A DNA stretch of 64,000 bases, from assembly GCA_951828535.1 (NCBI GenBank), contig OX639990.1, forward strand, positions 1,103,300-1,167,299. Direction: 5' to 3'. The DNA is from an uncultured Candidatus Entotheonella sp. (lineage in GTDB: Bacteria > Tectomicrobia > Entotheonellia > Entotheonellales > Entotheonellaceae). A model generated the notes under the pieces. It made no database searches. It was given only the letters and a program-made list of their open reading frames with translations, and was not told the DNA's origin. The position numbers and the translations under genes were made by a program. Below, in pieces: positions 45,277 through 55,761 of the stretch. Numbering within the stretch: position 1 is the first letter of the stretch; each line of letters starts with the position of its first letter.

Positions 45277-45306
45277 TTGTCCAAGCCCGGCGAACTCAGT
45301 TATAGT
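45277..45306 (+). promoter_or_regulatory. Promoter for tRNA-Arg
   Basis: TTGTCC (45277-45282) and TATAGT (45301-45306) are 18 bases apart, and the tRNA begins 18 bases after the -10, a typical distance for stable RNA genes. Confidence 0.6.
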
Positions 45307-45324
45307 ACGGCTTCGTTTAGTTGT

Positions 45325-45399
45325 GCCCCCGTAGCTCAGCATGGATAGAGCAACGGCCTCCGGAGCCGTGTGTCGGACGTTCGAATCGTCTCGGGGGTA
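45325..45399 (+). tRNA. tRNA-Arg (anticodon CCG)
   Basis: 75 bases fold into a cloverleaf. The acceptor arm pairs GCCCCCG with CGGGGGT (closing G-U), the D arm is GCTC...GAGC, the anticodon stem ACGGC/GCCGT encloses CTCCGGA with anticodon CCG, and the T arm is GGACG-TTCGAAT-CGTCT. The discriminator is A and the CCA end is not encoded. It reads CGG codons. Confidence 0.93.
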
Positions 45400-45455
45400 C
45401 CTTCCCTCCCCACTCCGGTATCGTTTCCCGCCCGGGGTCATCCTACGAGCCGCGC

Positions 45456-46745
45456 ATGGAACGCATCGAGGTTATCCCAACCCCGGGCATCGCGCCGGAA
45501 CACGCCGTTCCCGGCTCCAAGAGCTATACCAACCGCGCCCTGACCATCGCCGCCATGGCCGGCGGCACGAGCACCCTGCGCGACGTCCTGATCAGCGACG
45601 ATACGCGCGTTGCCCGCGCCGCCCTCGAACGCCTGGGGATCCAGGTCACGCACGACGACGGCGTCTTCATCGTGCACGGGCTGGGCGGGCAATTCAGCGA
45701 CCCCGGCACACCTCTCTTCCTCGGCAATTCCGGCACTGCAACCCGGTTCCTGACCGCCATGATGACCCTGGCGGGATTCCCCAGCACGATCACCGGCAAT
45801 GAGCGGATGCAGGAGCGCCCCATCGCCGACCTGCTCGCCGCCCTCGCTGAGCTCGGCGCCGAGGTTAGCAGCGAACGCGGCAACGGCTGTCCGCCGGTCC
45901 GCATCGGCGCCACGCGCCTGCAAGGCGGCCGCGCCACCGTCTCGGGCGCTATCAGCAGCCAGTTTCTGTCTGCTCTACTCATGGCAGCGCCCTACGCCCG
46001 GCATGACGTGGTGCTGGAGGTGCAGGACACGCTGGTGTCGGTGCCTTACGTCGACTTGACCCTGGACATCATGGCGCGTTTTGGCGTCGAAGTGGCGCAT
46101 GACGACTACCGGCTGTTTCGCATTCCGGGCCGGCAAGTGTACACGGCGCGGGACTACCCCATTGAGGGCGATGCCTCATCGGCCAGCTATTTCTGGGGCC
46201 TCGCCGCCCTGCTCGGGCAAGCCATGTGCGTCACCAACGTGCCGCCCGATTCGGTGCAGGGCGACACGCGTTTCCTGCAGGTGCTGGAACGCATGGGCTG
46301 CACCGTGTCGCGGCGCCAGGGGTGGCATGTGGCGGGGCCGCAGCAGCTACGGCCGCTCGGCGACATCGACCTCAACGCCCTCCCCGACGCTGCCATGACG
46401 GTCGCCGTGCTCGCTGCCTTCTGCCAAGGCGAAACGCGGCTGTGCAACATCGCCAACCTGCGCGTGAAGGAAACCGACCGCCTACGCGCTCTGGCCACCG
46501 AGCTGCGCAAAATCGGCGCCGCGGTGACGGAATTGCCCGACGGTCTGCGCATCGGCGGCAACCCTGCCGCCCTGCAGGGTGCGGAAATCGACACCTACGA
46601 CGATCACCGCATGGCCATGTGCTTCGGCATGGCCGGCGCCCGCCTGCCGGGCATCCGCATCCGCGAGCCGGACTGCGTCGCCAAGACCTACCCCGGCTTC
46701 TGGGACGATCTGCAACACGTCGGCATCGCTGTTGAGAAGGTGTGA
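45456..46745 (+). CDS. aroA: 5-enolpyruvylshikimate-3-phosphate synthase
   Basis: 429 residues; sixth step of the shikimate pathway. Motifs are HAVPGSKSYTNRALTIAAMA, LFLGNSGTATRFLTAMM (PEP/glyphosate site), RMQERPIADL, GDASSASYFWGLAALLG and NLRVKETDRLRALATELRKI. The Asp-His segment DTYDDHRMAMCFGM is intact. The start 45456 gives MERIEVIPTPG; the frame also runs upstream through the tRNA gene, which cannot be coding. The ribosome-binding site is weak. Confidence 0.96.
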   Translation: MERIEVIPTPGIAPEHAVPGSKSYTNRALTIAAMAGGTSTLRDVLISDDTRVARAALERLGIQVTHDDGVFIVHGLGGQFSDPGTPLFLGNSGTATRFLTAMMTLAGFPSTITGNERMQERPIADLLAALAELGAEVSSERGNGCPPVRIGATRLQGGRATVSGAISSQFLSALLMAAPYARHDVVLEVQDTLVSVPYVDLTLDIMARFGVEVAHDDYRLFRIPGRQVYTARDYPIEGDASSASYFWGLAALLGQAMCVTNVPPDSVQGDTRFLQVLERMGCTVSRRQGWHVAGPQQLRPLGDIDLNALPDAAMTVAVLAAFCQGETRLCNIANLRVKETDRLRALATELRKIGAAVTELPDGLRIGGNPAALQGAEIDTYDDHRMAMCFGMAGARLPGIRIREPDCVAKTYPGFWDDLQHVGIAVEKV

Positions 46746-46748
46746 GGC

Positions 46749-47294
46749 GTGAACGTCGTCATGACCGGACTGCGCGGCACCGGCAAAAGCACCCTCGGCA
46801 GGGTCCTCGCCCGCCTGCTGGGCTACGGCTTCCGCGACACCGATAAAGACATCGTGCGCCGCGCCGGCATGTCCATCAACGACATCGTGGCGCAGCACGG
46901 CTGGGACCATTTTCGCAACCTGGAACGCCAAGTCGTGGCCGGCGCGGCCAAGCTCCACCAACACGTCATCGCGGTCGGCGGCGGCGCCCTGATCAACGAG
47001 GAGAACGCGCGGGTCCTCAAGGAACACAGCGTCGTGGTTCTACTCGTCTGCGACCTGTCGGTCTTGGCAGCGCGCATCGCCCGCCACAGCCACCGTCCGT
47101 CCCTCACCGGGCAGGGGGCTGCGGAAGCGGAAATTGCCCAGGTGTGGGAGGCGCGGCGCGAGCGCTATCATGCCGTTGCGGACCTGACGTATGACGTGTC
47201 GGCACAAAGCAGAAACGAGGGGGACGATCTGCGCCGCAAGGCGGCGGGTCTTCATCGACTGCTGCGGCAGTCGAACCGTTTCGCAGCCGGGTGA
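46749..47294 (+). CDS. aroK: Shikimate kinase
   Basis: 181 residues; phosphorylates shikimate, the substrate-making step for AroA, encoded just upstream. Walker A MTGLRGTGKSTLGR, FRDTDKDIVRRAGM with the shikimate-binding Asp, VGGGALINEENA, and lid residues SHRPSLTG are present. Only three bases separate it from aroA, so the two are one operon; the start GTG at 46749 follows GAAGGTGTGAGG. Confidence 0.93.
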   Translation: MNVVMTGLRGTGKSTLGRVLARLLGYGFRDTDKDIVRRAGMSINDIVAQHGWDHFRNLERQVVAGAAKLHQHVIAVGGGALINEENARVLKEHSVVVLLVCDLSVLAARIARHSHRPSLTGQGAAEAEIAQVWEARRERYHAVADLTYDVSAQSRNEGDDLRRKAAGLHRLLRQSNRFAAG

Positions 47295-47369
47295 CTTGCG
47301 TGACGGCTAGTAGTCCAACAGCTTTGGATTGATGGCGTATAGGCTGGGCGTCGAGAAGCGTAGTCCGAC

Positions 47370-48560
47370 TTACTTGACCGCTCCTGCGGTGAGGCCGGAG
47401 ACGTAGTAGTCCATGAAGAAGACGTAGGCAACGACGATGGGGATGGAGCCGACCATGGCGCCGGCCATGAGCTGGCCCCAGTAATAGATGTCACCTCGAA
47501 TGAGTTCGGAGATGACACCCACGGAGATGGTTTTGGCACCGGTGGTGGAGATGAACACCAGGGAGTAGAGAAACTCGTTCCAGGACAGCGTGAAGCCGAA
47601 CAGAACGGCGCAAATGATACCCGGCACGGCCATGGGGAGGACGATGCGTAGCAGGGCCTGGATGCGGTTGCAGCCGTCGATCATGGCGCATTCCTCGATT
47701 TCCTTGGGAATGGTGCGGAAGTAACCCATCAGCAGCCACGTGCAGAAGGGAATCAGAAAGGTGGGATAGGTGACAATCAGCGCCAGGGTGCGGTCCGACA
47801 GGCCCAGGCTGTCGACCACCCGCGCCAGGGGTAGGAACAGCAACGAGGGCGGCACCAAGTAGGTGACGAACACTGCCACGCCGAACGTCTCGGCGCCCCG
47901 GAACCGCAGACGGGCCAGGGCGTAGGCAGCCAAAATAGCAATCGCCACCGAGATGGCCGTGGCACAGATGGAGACCTTCAGCGTATTGATCAGCCACACC
48001 ACGTACGGCGTCTCCTCGAACAGATAGCCGTAGTTGCCGACCGTGAACCCGGCGCCGGTGATCCAGAACGGCACCGCCTCCAGGTCGTACAGCTCGTTGT
48101 CTGTCTTCAGCGACGTGACCACCATGAAGTACAGCGGGAACAGGGCGAAAAACAGGTACGGCAGCAAGGGTAGGTATTTGGAGATAAACACCCCCAGCCA
48201 CATATCTCGCTTGCTGGCGAACGCCGGGCCCAGGCGCCCCAACGCCAGCACCAGGTACATGGACCCGAGGATGGCCACGATATTGGACACCTGAACCGCC
48301 GCGCCCGCGCCGCGCCAAGCGAACACGCCCAGAATCAGCCGCATCAGCACGTACAGCGTCAGCAGCACAATGCTCCCCAGACGCACAGAATCGCTGCGGC
48401 GCCACAGGCCATAGGCCAGCAGCAGGCCGATGGCGCCGAGCACCACCACAAAGGGCTGTCCGGCGACGATACCGGCGAGCACGTGCAGCAGCGCGAACGC
48501 CACGCCAGCGAAATGAATCGATTGTGCCGAGAGCCACATTCCGACGTTCCTTTCCGTCAC
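47370..48560 (-). CDS. Sugar-type ABC transporter permease (MalG-like)
   Basis: 396 residues. The C-terminal 270 residues form a carbohydrate permease with the EAA loop EEcAMIDGCNRIQALLRIVLP-like (KEIEECAMIDGCNRIQALLR). The first 115 residues add about four membrane helices (VAFALLHVLAGIVAGQPFV, VLLTLYVLMRLILGVF) that normal MalG-type permeases lack. It is 35 bases after the MalF-like partner. Neither ATPase nor sugar-binding protein is encoded near it. Confidence 0.88.
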   Translation of the reverse strand: MTERNVGMWLSAQSIHFAGVAFALLHVLAGIVAGQPFVVVLGAIGLLLAYGLWRRSDSVRLGSIVLLTLYVLMRLILGVFAWRGAGAAVQVSNIVAILGSMYLVLALGRLGPAFASKRDMWLGVFISKYLPLLPYLFFALFPLYFMVVTSLKTDNELYDLEAVPFWITGAGFTVGNYGYLFEETPYVVWLINTLKVSICATAISVAIAILAAYALARLRFRGAETFGVAVFVTYLVPPSLLFLPLARVVDSLGLSDRTLALIVTYPTFLIPFCTWLLMGYFRTIPKEIEECAMIDGCNRIQALLRIVLPMAVPGIICAVLFGFTLSWNEFLYSLVFISTTGAKTISVGVISELIRGDIYYWGQLMAGAMVGSIPIVVAYVFFMDYYVSGLTAGAVK

Positions 48561-48595
48561 GTAAAGAATGGCCTGCCTCCCCTACCCGCTGACGG

Positions 48596-49579
48596 CTAAT
48601 CGTACGTCGTATCCCGACGAATCAGCTTCAACTGGAAATAGACGATCACCAGCATAAAGGGGAACAGGAACAATGAGATGGCAGCGCCGGAACCGAGCTG
48701 CCCGCCGATCAGTCCGTAGGTGTAGGACAGGGTGGAAAAGAGGTGCGTCATGTTTTCCGGGCCGCCCCGGGTCAGCACGAAAATGATGTTGAACTCGGCC
48801 AGCGTGAAGATCGTCGAGAACAGCACCACCACCGCCAGCACCGGGCGCAGCAGCGGCAGCGTGATGTGCCAGAAACGCCGCAGCGCCGCAGCGCCGTCCG
48901 TTTCGGCGGCCTCGTACAACTCGTTGGGGATCGACACCAGACCAGCAAGCACCGTGATGGCGAAGAACGGCAGGCCGCGCCAGGTGTTGACGATGATGAC
49001 GGCCAGCATGGCCAGATACGGGTCAGACAGCCACGCCGGGCCGCGCTCCGCCAGGTTGAGATGCACCAGCGTCCAGTTGATGACGCTGTATAGCGAGTCG
49101 AACATCCACCACCACGCCAGGGTGCTGAGGGCGGTCGGCACCACGAAGGGCAACAACAACGCGCCGCGGATTACCTTGTTGAAGCGCAGGGTGCGGTTCA
49201 GCAGCAGCGCCAGGGTGAGGCCCAAGATGGCTTTCAGCGCCACCGAGGCGGTGGAGAACACGATGGAATTTTGCAGCGTTTGTAGAAAAATACTGTCGCC
49301 GAACAGCTCGATGAAATTTTCCAGCCCCAGGAACGTCAGTTCCCCCTCCCGGAAGCCCAGAAACTCCGCCCAAACCCACTCGGTATCGATCCAGGCATTG
49401 CTGACGCTGTAGGCCAGCGCGATGCAGAACGGCATCGCCACCAACAGGGCAATCCAGCCGAAAGCCGGCAAGACGAATGCATAGCCCGTGGTTGCGTCCG
49501 CACCGCTCCACTCCAGCAGTCGTTGCCAGAGGCTCGGTCGCGTCTCCTGCTTCTCCAGGGATGTGGCTTCAGTCACCAT
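48596..49579 (-). CDS. Sugar-type ABC transporter permease (MalF/UgpA-like)
   Basis: 327 residues from ATG 49579 (MVTEATSLEKQET) after GAGGAT. Six helices are seen, from GYAFVLPAFGWIALLVAMPF to SGAAISLFLFPFMLVIVYF, with the EAA loop NELYEAAETDGAAALRRFWH and the ITLPLLRP that follows it. It partners the next permease. The liv operon ends 125 bases upstream on the same strand. Confidence 0.9.
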   Translation of the reverse strand: MVTEATSLEKQETRPSLWQRLLEWSGADATTGYAFVLPAFGWIALLVAMPFCIALAYSVSNAWIDTEWVWAEFLGFREGELTFLGLENFIELFGDSIFLQTLQNSIVFSTASVALKAILGLTLALLLNRTLRFNKVIRGALLLPFVVPTALSTLAWWWMFDSLYSVINWTLVHLNLAERGPAWLSDPYLAMLAVIIVNTWRGLPFFAITVLAGLVSIPNELYEAAETDGAAALRRFWHITLPLLRPVLAVVVLFSTIFTLAEFNIIFVLTRGGPENMTHLFSTLSYTYGLIGGQLGSGAAISLFLFPFMLVIVYFQLKLIRRDTTYD

Positions 49580-49704
49580 CGTGAAATCCTCTGTAACCCG
49601 ACAACAGCATGAAGAACTTCGGCCGGAAACCAAGGGCCCTACTCTACGCGGCCGACCCGGCGGTGACAAGTTGAATAGCGCCCCGACGCGCCGCTGACGG
49701 CCGG

Positions 49705-50499
<795 letters not shown>

Positions 50500-50529
50500 G
50501 ACCTGACAGGCCTCCCGATTCGCGGCGCC

Positions 50530-51765
50530 CTACTCCTGCAACCCCGCCTTTCTGACCTCGTCAAGCACCACGTCCCGGTAACCCTGAAACCACTCGGTGT
50601 GCGGCACCAGGTCCTCGCCCTGGGTCTCGTAGATGCGCACCCAGCCGCCGCCCTCGTGATCCTGAGCGGTGACGCTGAGCGGCGGCAGGAAGCCGCCCAA
50701 GGTGAAATCGGTGATGCGCTCGTAGCCCATCTTCACCTTTTCCCCGGTTACCGGCAGGCCGAAGTTCTCCACCGCCAGACGCAGCCCTTCGACGATGATC
50801 GCCGCCGTAAAGACGCCGCGGTTGTAGTACACCTGGCCCACCATGTCCGGCACTTCCTGTCCGTCCTCCTCGTACATGCTGACGATGTCGCGAATTACCG
50901 GAAAATCACGCCCGACACCGGCAAATTGCATCCCCAGGTAGCCCTGGGCGTTCTTCCAGCCGGCAGCGATCATGTCCATCTCGCCGGCGCCCCACACCAA
51001 GCTGACCACCTTGTTCAGCGGGAAGCCGTTCTTGCGAAACTCGCGGATGGAAATAGCCGGCGCCTTGCCGAACAGGTGCGAGACCACCCACTCGGCCCGC
51101 ATGCGGCGCGTGATGTCCAGGACCGCGGCGGCCATTTCGATACCCGGCGGCGGCACCGCAAATTCGCGGCAGCTGTAGCCTTCCTGCTCGCAAATGCGCC
51201 TGAAAATGGGCAGCGGCTCGCGCCCGGCGGGATTGTCGTAATAGATATACGCGACCTTGGCACCCGCCGCGGCCCCCTGGTCCTTGATGAATTGCATCGC
51301 CGCCCCCGCCTGCGACCAATACGAGGCCGCCACCGGGAAGATATACGGAAAGCGTTCCCCGTCCGCCGCATCGGCGCGCCCGAAGCCCGGCGTCAGGCCC
51401 GGAATTTTGTCTTCCATGTGCCGCGGCGTCAGCGCGTACACGATGGGCGTGCCGTAATCAACCGTCGCCACACCCCCCGCGCGCTTGATGCGTTCGTAGG
51501 CCTCGACACCGCGGTCGACCTTGTAGGCATGCTCCACCTCAATATAGCGCACCGTATGCCCATTGATCCCGCCCTTCTTGTTGATCAGCTTGATGTAGTC
51601 GTTCGCCCCGGGGCACAGCAGCGTGCCGATGAACTTCGTCGGGCCGGTGCGGTCGCACTGTCCGCCCACGACAATCTCATCGGCCGACAGCAACCCCCCG
51701 GTGCCGAGCAGTACCACCAGCACACCCAATGCACCGAGCCATTTCGTAGCGCAACGCGACTGCAT
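50530..51765 (-). CDS. Periplasmic binding protein of branched-chain amino acid-type ABC transporter
   Basis: 411 residues. A signal peptide (WLGALGVLVVLLGTGGLLSA) precedes an extracellular ligand-binding receptor domain: EIVVGGQCDRTGPTKFIG, NKKGGINGHTVRYIEVEHAY, VAYIYYDNPAGREPL and GFPLNKVVSLVWGAGEM. Binding proteins of this branch take aromatic or aliphatic acids as often as amino acids. Gene order places it between livM and livF. Confidence 0.88.
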   Translation of the reverse strand: MQSRCATKWLGALGVLVVLLGTGGLLSADEIVVGGQCDRTGPTKFIGTLLCPGANDYIKLINKKGGINGHTVRYIEVEHAYKVDRGVEAYERIKRAGGVATVDYGTPIVYALTPRHMEDKIPGLTPGFGRADAADGERFPYIFPVAASYWSQAGAAMQFIKDQGAAAGAKVAYIYYDNPAGREPLPIFRRICEQEGYSCREFAVPPPGIEMAAAVLDITRRMRAEWVVSHLFGKAPAISIREFRKNGFPLNKVVSLVWGAGEMDMIAAGWKNAQGYLGMQFAGVGRDFPVIRDIVSMYEEDGQEVPDMVGQVYYNRGVFTAAIIVEGLRLAVENFGLPVTGEKVKMGYERITDFTLGGFLPPLSVTAQDHEGGGWVRIYETQGEDLVPHTEWFQGYRDVVLDEVRKAGLQE

Positions 51766-51825
51766 GGAAGCTCTCCTTTCTGCAAGCAGATTTGCCCGAT
51801 GCGCCCTACCCTGTCCGCTCCGACT

Positions 51826-52908
51826 TCAGTACGAGTAAGGCCACAATCGGAAGTACCGTTTGACGTGTTCCCACATGCGAGCCAGCCCCTCCGGCTCGAC
51901 AGTGAGGAAAAAGATGATCAAGGCGCCGAACAAGAACAGCTGCATGTTGGCCAGAAAATTGGCCACATCCTGGTACGGAATGCCGAACACGCCCTCGGAA
52001 ACGCTCACTACCGTCAGGTCCAGGGCGATGGGAAACAACTTGATGAAAATGGCCCCGAAGACCGCCCCCAGCACGCTGCCCAGACCGCCGATGATGATCA
52101 TCGCGAGGTATTCGATCGACACCACCAGGACAAAATTCTCGTAGTTGGCGATGCGCAGGTAATACGTCCACAGCGCTCCCGCCACACCGGCATAGAACGA
52201 GCTGATAGCGAAAGCCAGCAGCTTGTAGCGAAACAGGTTGACGCCGATGATCTCCGCCGCGATGTCGCGGTCGCGGATGGCGATGAAGGCCCGCCCGATG
52301 CGCCCCCGCACCAGGTTCTGCGCCCCGAAGAAGGCCAGCAGAAAGACCACCAGCACCAGGTAGTAGCGCCGGAACTCGGTGTTGAACTCGAAGCCGAACA
52401 GCTCCGGGTTGTCGACGTAGATGGAGGACTGCGCGCCGCCGCTGATCCATGGCACGTGGTTGATGACCCACTCGATAATGAGCTGCGCCGCCAGGGTGGC
52501 GATGGCCAGGTACAGGCCCTTGATGCGCAAGGACGGAATGCCGAACAGAGTTCCGACCAGCGCGGTCGTGCAGCCGCCCGCCAGGATGCCGAACCAGAAG
52601 GGCATGCCGTAGCGGCTCGACAGGATGGCGGCGGTGTACCCGCCGACCATCATGAAGGCGCCCTGGCCGATGGAAATCTGCCCGGTGTAACCGACCAGGA
52701 TGTTTAGGCCGATGGCGCCGATGGCGGCCAGGGCGATGGTGGTGACGATGCTCATCAGGTGCTCGTTGTTCGCCATCATCAGCGGTATGGGCAACAGCAC
52801 CAGCAAGGCCACCACCACCCGCGTGGTGTTCCTGGCCAGCGGCAGCGTGTAGAGGGCCATGTCGCCCTCGTAGCTCGTCTGAAAGACCCCCGATTCCCGG
52901 CTAATCAT
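51826..52908 (-). CDS. livM: Branched-chain amino acid-type ABC transporter permease (LivM-like)
   Basis: 360 residues with ten or so membrane helices. IGLNILVGYTGQISIGQGAFMMVGGYT and RIGRAFIAIRDRDIAAEIIGVNLFRYKLLAFAISSFYAGVAGAL are LivM motifs, and MIIIGGLGSVLGAVFGAIF completes them. It lies three bases from livH. Confidence 0.93.
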   Translation of the reverse strand: MISRESGVFQTSYEGDMALYTLPLARNTTRVVVALLVLLPIPLMMANNEHLMSIVTTIALAAIGAIGLNILVGYTGQISIGQGAFMMVGGYTAAILSSRYGMPFWFGILAGGCTTALVGTLFGIPSLRIKGLYLAIATLAAQLIIEWVINHVPWISGGAQSSIYVDNPELFGFEFNTEFRRYYLVLVVFLLAFFGAQNLVRGRIGRAFIAIRDRDIAAEIIGVNLFRYKLLAFAISSFYAGVAGALWTYYLRIANYENFVLVVSIEYLAMIIIGGLGSVLGAVFGAIFIKLFPIALDLTVVSVSEGVFGIPYQDVANFLANMQLFLFGALIIFFLTVEPEGLARMWEHVKRYFRLWPYSY

Positions 52909-52911
52909 TCT

Positions 52912-53796
52912 CTACACCCGCTCGATCGTCTCGTGCCCAAAGAAGCCGTAGGGCCTGATAAACAGGACCAGAATCATCAGCACATAGGGAATGAAATCCT
53001 TCGTGCCGCCGCCCACCAGGGGATCGAGATAGCCGGCCGCCAGGCTCTCGATGACGCCCATCAGCAGGCCGCCGATAATGGCGCCGCCGATACTGTCCAG
53101 GCCGCCGAGAATGACCACCGGAAAGACCTTGAGGCCGACCAGGGCCAGAAAGGTGTCGACGCCGATCTGGTTGCCCCAGATGATGCCGCCCGCTGCTGCC
53201 GCCAACCCGGCGATGGCCCACGACAAGGCGAACACCCGCGGCACTTTGATGCCCACCACCATCGACGCCTGCTGATCATCGGCCACCGCCCGCATGGCCA
53301 CCCCGAGGCGGCTGCGCGTGAAGAACACGCCAAAGCCAATCAGAAACAAAATGGCGATGACCGCGGCCACCAGATTGATAGGGGAGATGTAAACCGGCCC
53401 CACAATGTAGGGTTCAAACCGGACCGGCAGGGCCAACTCTCGTGTGCTGGCGCCCCATATGATCGTGACCAGCCCCTGCAGCACGAAACTCAGGCCGATG
53501 GTCACCATGATGACCGATACCACCGGCTGCCCGACCATCGGCCGCAGGATGCCGCGCTCCAGCACGAAGCCCAGCACCACCATGCCGGCGCACAACACCA
53601 GCACCATGGCCCACAGCGGCATGCCGTGTCCGCCGGTCATCACCGCCGCCGCATAGCCGGCAAACATCAGCAGGTCGCCCTGCGCAAAGTTGATGACGCT
53701 GGTGGCCTTGTAAATGAGCACGAAACCCAGCGCCACCAGGGAGTACATGAGCCCCACCAGCAGGCCATTGGCGGTCAGATCGAACAGGAATTCCAT
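52912..53796 (-). CDS. livH: Branched-chain amino acid-type ABC transporter permease (LivH-like)
   Basis: 294 residues. NGLLVGLMYSLVALGFVLIYKATSVINFAQGDLLMFAGY is the LivH opening; RSRLGVAMRAVADDQQASMVVGI is the ATPase-coupling loop, and FPVVILGGLDSIGGAIIGGL the late motif. It follows the acyl-CoA ligase by 11 bases, so both belong to one transcript. Confidence 0.93.
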   Translation of the reverse strand: MEFLFDLTANGLLVGLMYSLVALGFVLIYKATSVINFAQGDLLMFAGYAAAVMTGGHGMPLWAMVLVLCAGMVVLGFVLERGILRPMVGQPVVSVIMVTIGLSFVLQGLVTIIWGASTRELALPVRFEPYIVGPVYISPINLVAAVIAILFLIGFGVFFTRSRLGVAMRAVADDQQASMVVGIKVPRVFALSWAIAGLAAAAGGIIWGNQIGVDTFLALVGLKVFPVVILGGLDSIGGAIIGGLLMGVIESLAAGYLDPLVGGGTKDFIPYVLMILVLFIRPYGFFGHETIERV

Positions 53797-53807
53797 GAGC
53801 CTCTCCC

Positions 53808-55718
53808 CTACGCCTCGGCCAGAACTGCGCCGACGTCACGAATCGCCAGCGTGGTCTCCAGCGTTGCCTGACGCCCGTCCTGGTAAGTGATGACCGAGGT
53901 CACCGGAACGGTCGCGACCTCTTCGGCGAACAGGGCGGCAATAATATCGGCGTAGCGTTCCGCCACCAGCCCGCGGCGCACCTTGCGCGTGCGGGTGATC
54001 TCCTCGTCGTCGGCGTCCAGCTCCTTGTGCAGCAGCAAGAAGCGCCGGATGTGGGTCGATTCGGGCAAGTCGCGGTTCACGCGGTCGACCTCCAGCGCAA
54101 TGAGATCGTAAACCTCCGGTTTCTGCGCCAGATCGGTGTATGTGGTGTACGGCAGGCGGTTCTTTTCCGCCCAGCGCCCGACGTTCTCCATGTCAATATC
54201 GACCATAGCGGCGACGTACGGGCGATCCTGGCCAAACGACACCGCCTCTTTGATATACGGGCTGAACTTCAGTTTGTTCTCGATGAATTGCGGGGCGAAG
54301 CGGGTGCCGTCGGTCAACGCCGTCACGTCCTTGGCGCGGTCGATAACCACCAGATGGTCGTTCGGATCCATGAGCCCGGCGTCGCCCGAATACAGCCAGC
54401 CGTCCTTGAGGGCGGCAGCGGTAGCGGCCTCGTCCTTGTAGTAGCCCTTGAAAACCATCGGGCCATTGACCAGCACCTCGCCGTCGTCCGACACCGCCAT
54501 CTCGACGTTGGGAAACGGCTTGCCGACGGTTCCGAGAGACACGTCGCCATCGCGCTGCACGCAGGTGACGCCGGATTCCGTTTGGCCGTAAACCTGCTTG
54601 AGATTGATGCCGAGGGCGCGAAAGAACAGGAATATCTCCGGGCCGAGCGGCGCGCCGCCGGTGTAGGCCGAGCGGATGCGGCGGAAGCCGAGATGGTCGC
54701 GCAGGGGGCCGAAAACGAAGAACTCCGCCAGCTTGTGCAAGCCCTTCTGGAGGGCGCCCACCGGTTCTTTCGCCATGCGCTTGCGGGCCACGTCCTCGCC
54801 GACCGGCATCAACTTGTTGAACAGCCAGCGCTTCACAAACGAGGCGTCGTCGACGCGGGTGCGTACTTCGGAGACGAGGTTCTCCCAGATGCGCGGCGGC
54901 GCCACCAGGAAGTGCGGGGCAATCTCCCGGATATTCGCCTGCACCGTCTCCGGGCGTTCCGGGCAGTTCACCCGGCATGCCGTCATCAGCGCGCCGGCCA
55001 GCGACCAGAAGGTGTCGCCAACCCAGGCGGGCGGCAGGTAGGCCAGTGTTTCGTCGGTGGGATAGTAAGGCTCGACGAACTGCATGCCCTCCACCGCGGT
55101 GATCAGGTTGGCGTGCGACAGCATGGCGCCCTTGGGCTGTCCGGTGGTGCCGGAGGTGTAGCAGATCAGCGCGACGTCGTCGGCTTGTCCCGCCGACACG
55201 TGCTCATCGAAAAGTTGCGGCTGTTGCCGGCCCAGCTCGCGGCCCTTTTCCTGGACGGCGGTGAAGCTGGTCAACCACGGATCATCGTAATGCCGCAGGC
55301 CCTTGGGGTCGTCGTAGATCACCCGGCGCACCTTGGACAGGCTGTCCTTCAGTTCCAGAACCTTGTCCACCTGCTCCTGGTCCTCGGCCAGCACCATGAC
55401 GGTGTCCGAGTGGTCGATGACGTAGGCCAGTTGCCGGCTGATGGAGTCCTGATACAGCGGCACCGGCATGCCGCCGAGCGCCTGCGCAGCCACCATGGCC
55501 CAGTAGACCTGCGGCCGGTTGTCGCTCAGGATGGCCAGCTTGTCGCCCCGCTCGAACCCCAACGCGACGAGCCCGAGCGCCAGGTCGCGCACCTCGTCCA
55601 GGTACTGGCGCCAGGTCCACTGCTGCCAGATACCCTTTTCCTTTTCCCGCATGGCCACCTGGTGAGGAAACTCGCGGGCGTTGCGCACTAGGTAGTGCGG
55701 CAGGGTGGTCTCGGCCAT
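53808..55718 (-). CDS. AMP-dependent acyl-CoA ligase (long-chain fatty-acid-CoA ligase type)
   Basis: 636 residues of the adenylate-forming family. The P-loop ALICYTSGTTGQPKGAMLSHAN, QVYGQTESGVTCVQRDGD, GWLYSGDAGLMDPNDHL and the hinge VVIDRAKDVTALTDGTRFAPQ are present. It would activate a carboxylic acid with ATP and CoA. Its location between livG and livH links transport to activation; such a ligase within liv operons is common in Proteobacteria. The chain length or aromatic nature of the substrate is not known. Confidence 0.9.
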   Translation of the reverse strand: MAETTLPHYLVRNAREFPHQVAMREKEKGIWQQWTWRQYLDEVRDLALGLVALGFERGDKLAILSDNRPQVYWAMVAAQALGGMPVPLYQDSISRQLAYVIDHSDTVMVLAEDQEQVDKVLELKDSLSKVRRVIYDDPKGLRHYDDPWLTSFTAVQEKGRELGRQQPQLFDEHVSAGQADDVALICYTSGTTGQPKGAMLSHANLITAVEGMQFVEPYYPTDETLAYLPPAWVGDTFWSLAGALMTACRVNCPERPETVQANIREIAPHFLVAPPRIWENLVSEVRTRVDDASFVKRWLFNKLMPVGEDVARKRMAKEPVGALQKGLHKLAEFFVFGPLRDHLGFRRIRSAYTGGAPLGPEIFLFFRALGINLKQVYGQTESGVTCVQRDGDVSLGTVGKPFPNVEMAVSDDGEVLVNGPMVFKGYYKDEAATAAALKDGWLYSGDAGLMDPNDHLVVIDRAKDVTALTDGTRFAPQFIENKLKFSPYIKEAVSFGQDRPYVAAMVDIDMENVGRWAEKNRLPYTTYTDLAQKPEVYDLIALEVDRVNRDLPESTHIRRFLLLHKELDADDEEITRTRKVRRGLVAERYADIIAALFAEEVATVPVTSVITYQDGRQATLETTLAIRDVGAVLAEA

Positions 55719-55761
55719 CGTCTCTTCCTCATGTTGCGGTGGTTGGTGCGCGCAGCCGGGA

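Noticed and set aside
54027-55691. 554-codon open frame on the plus strand
   Set aside because: It is antisense to the acyl-CoA ligase and shows no domain.
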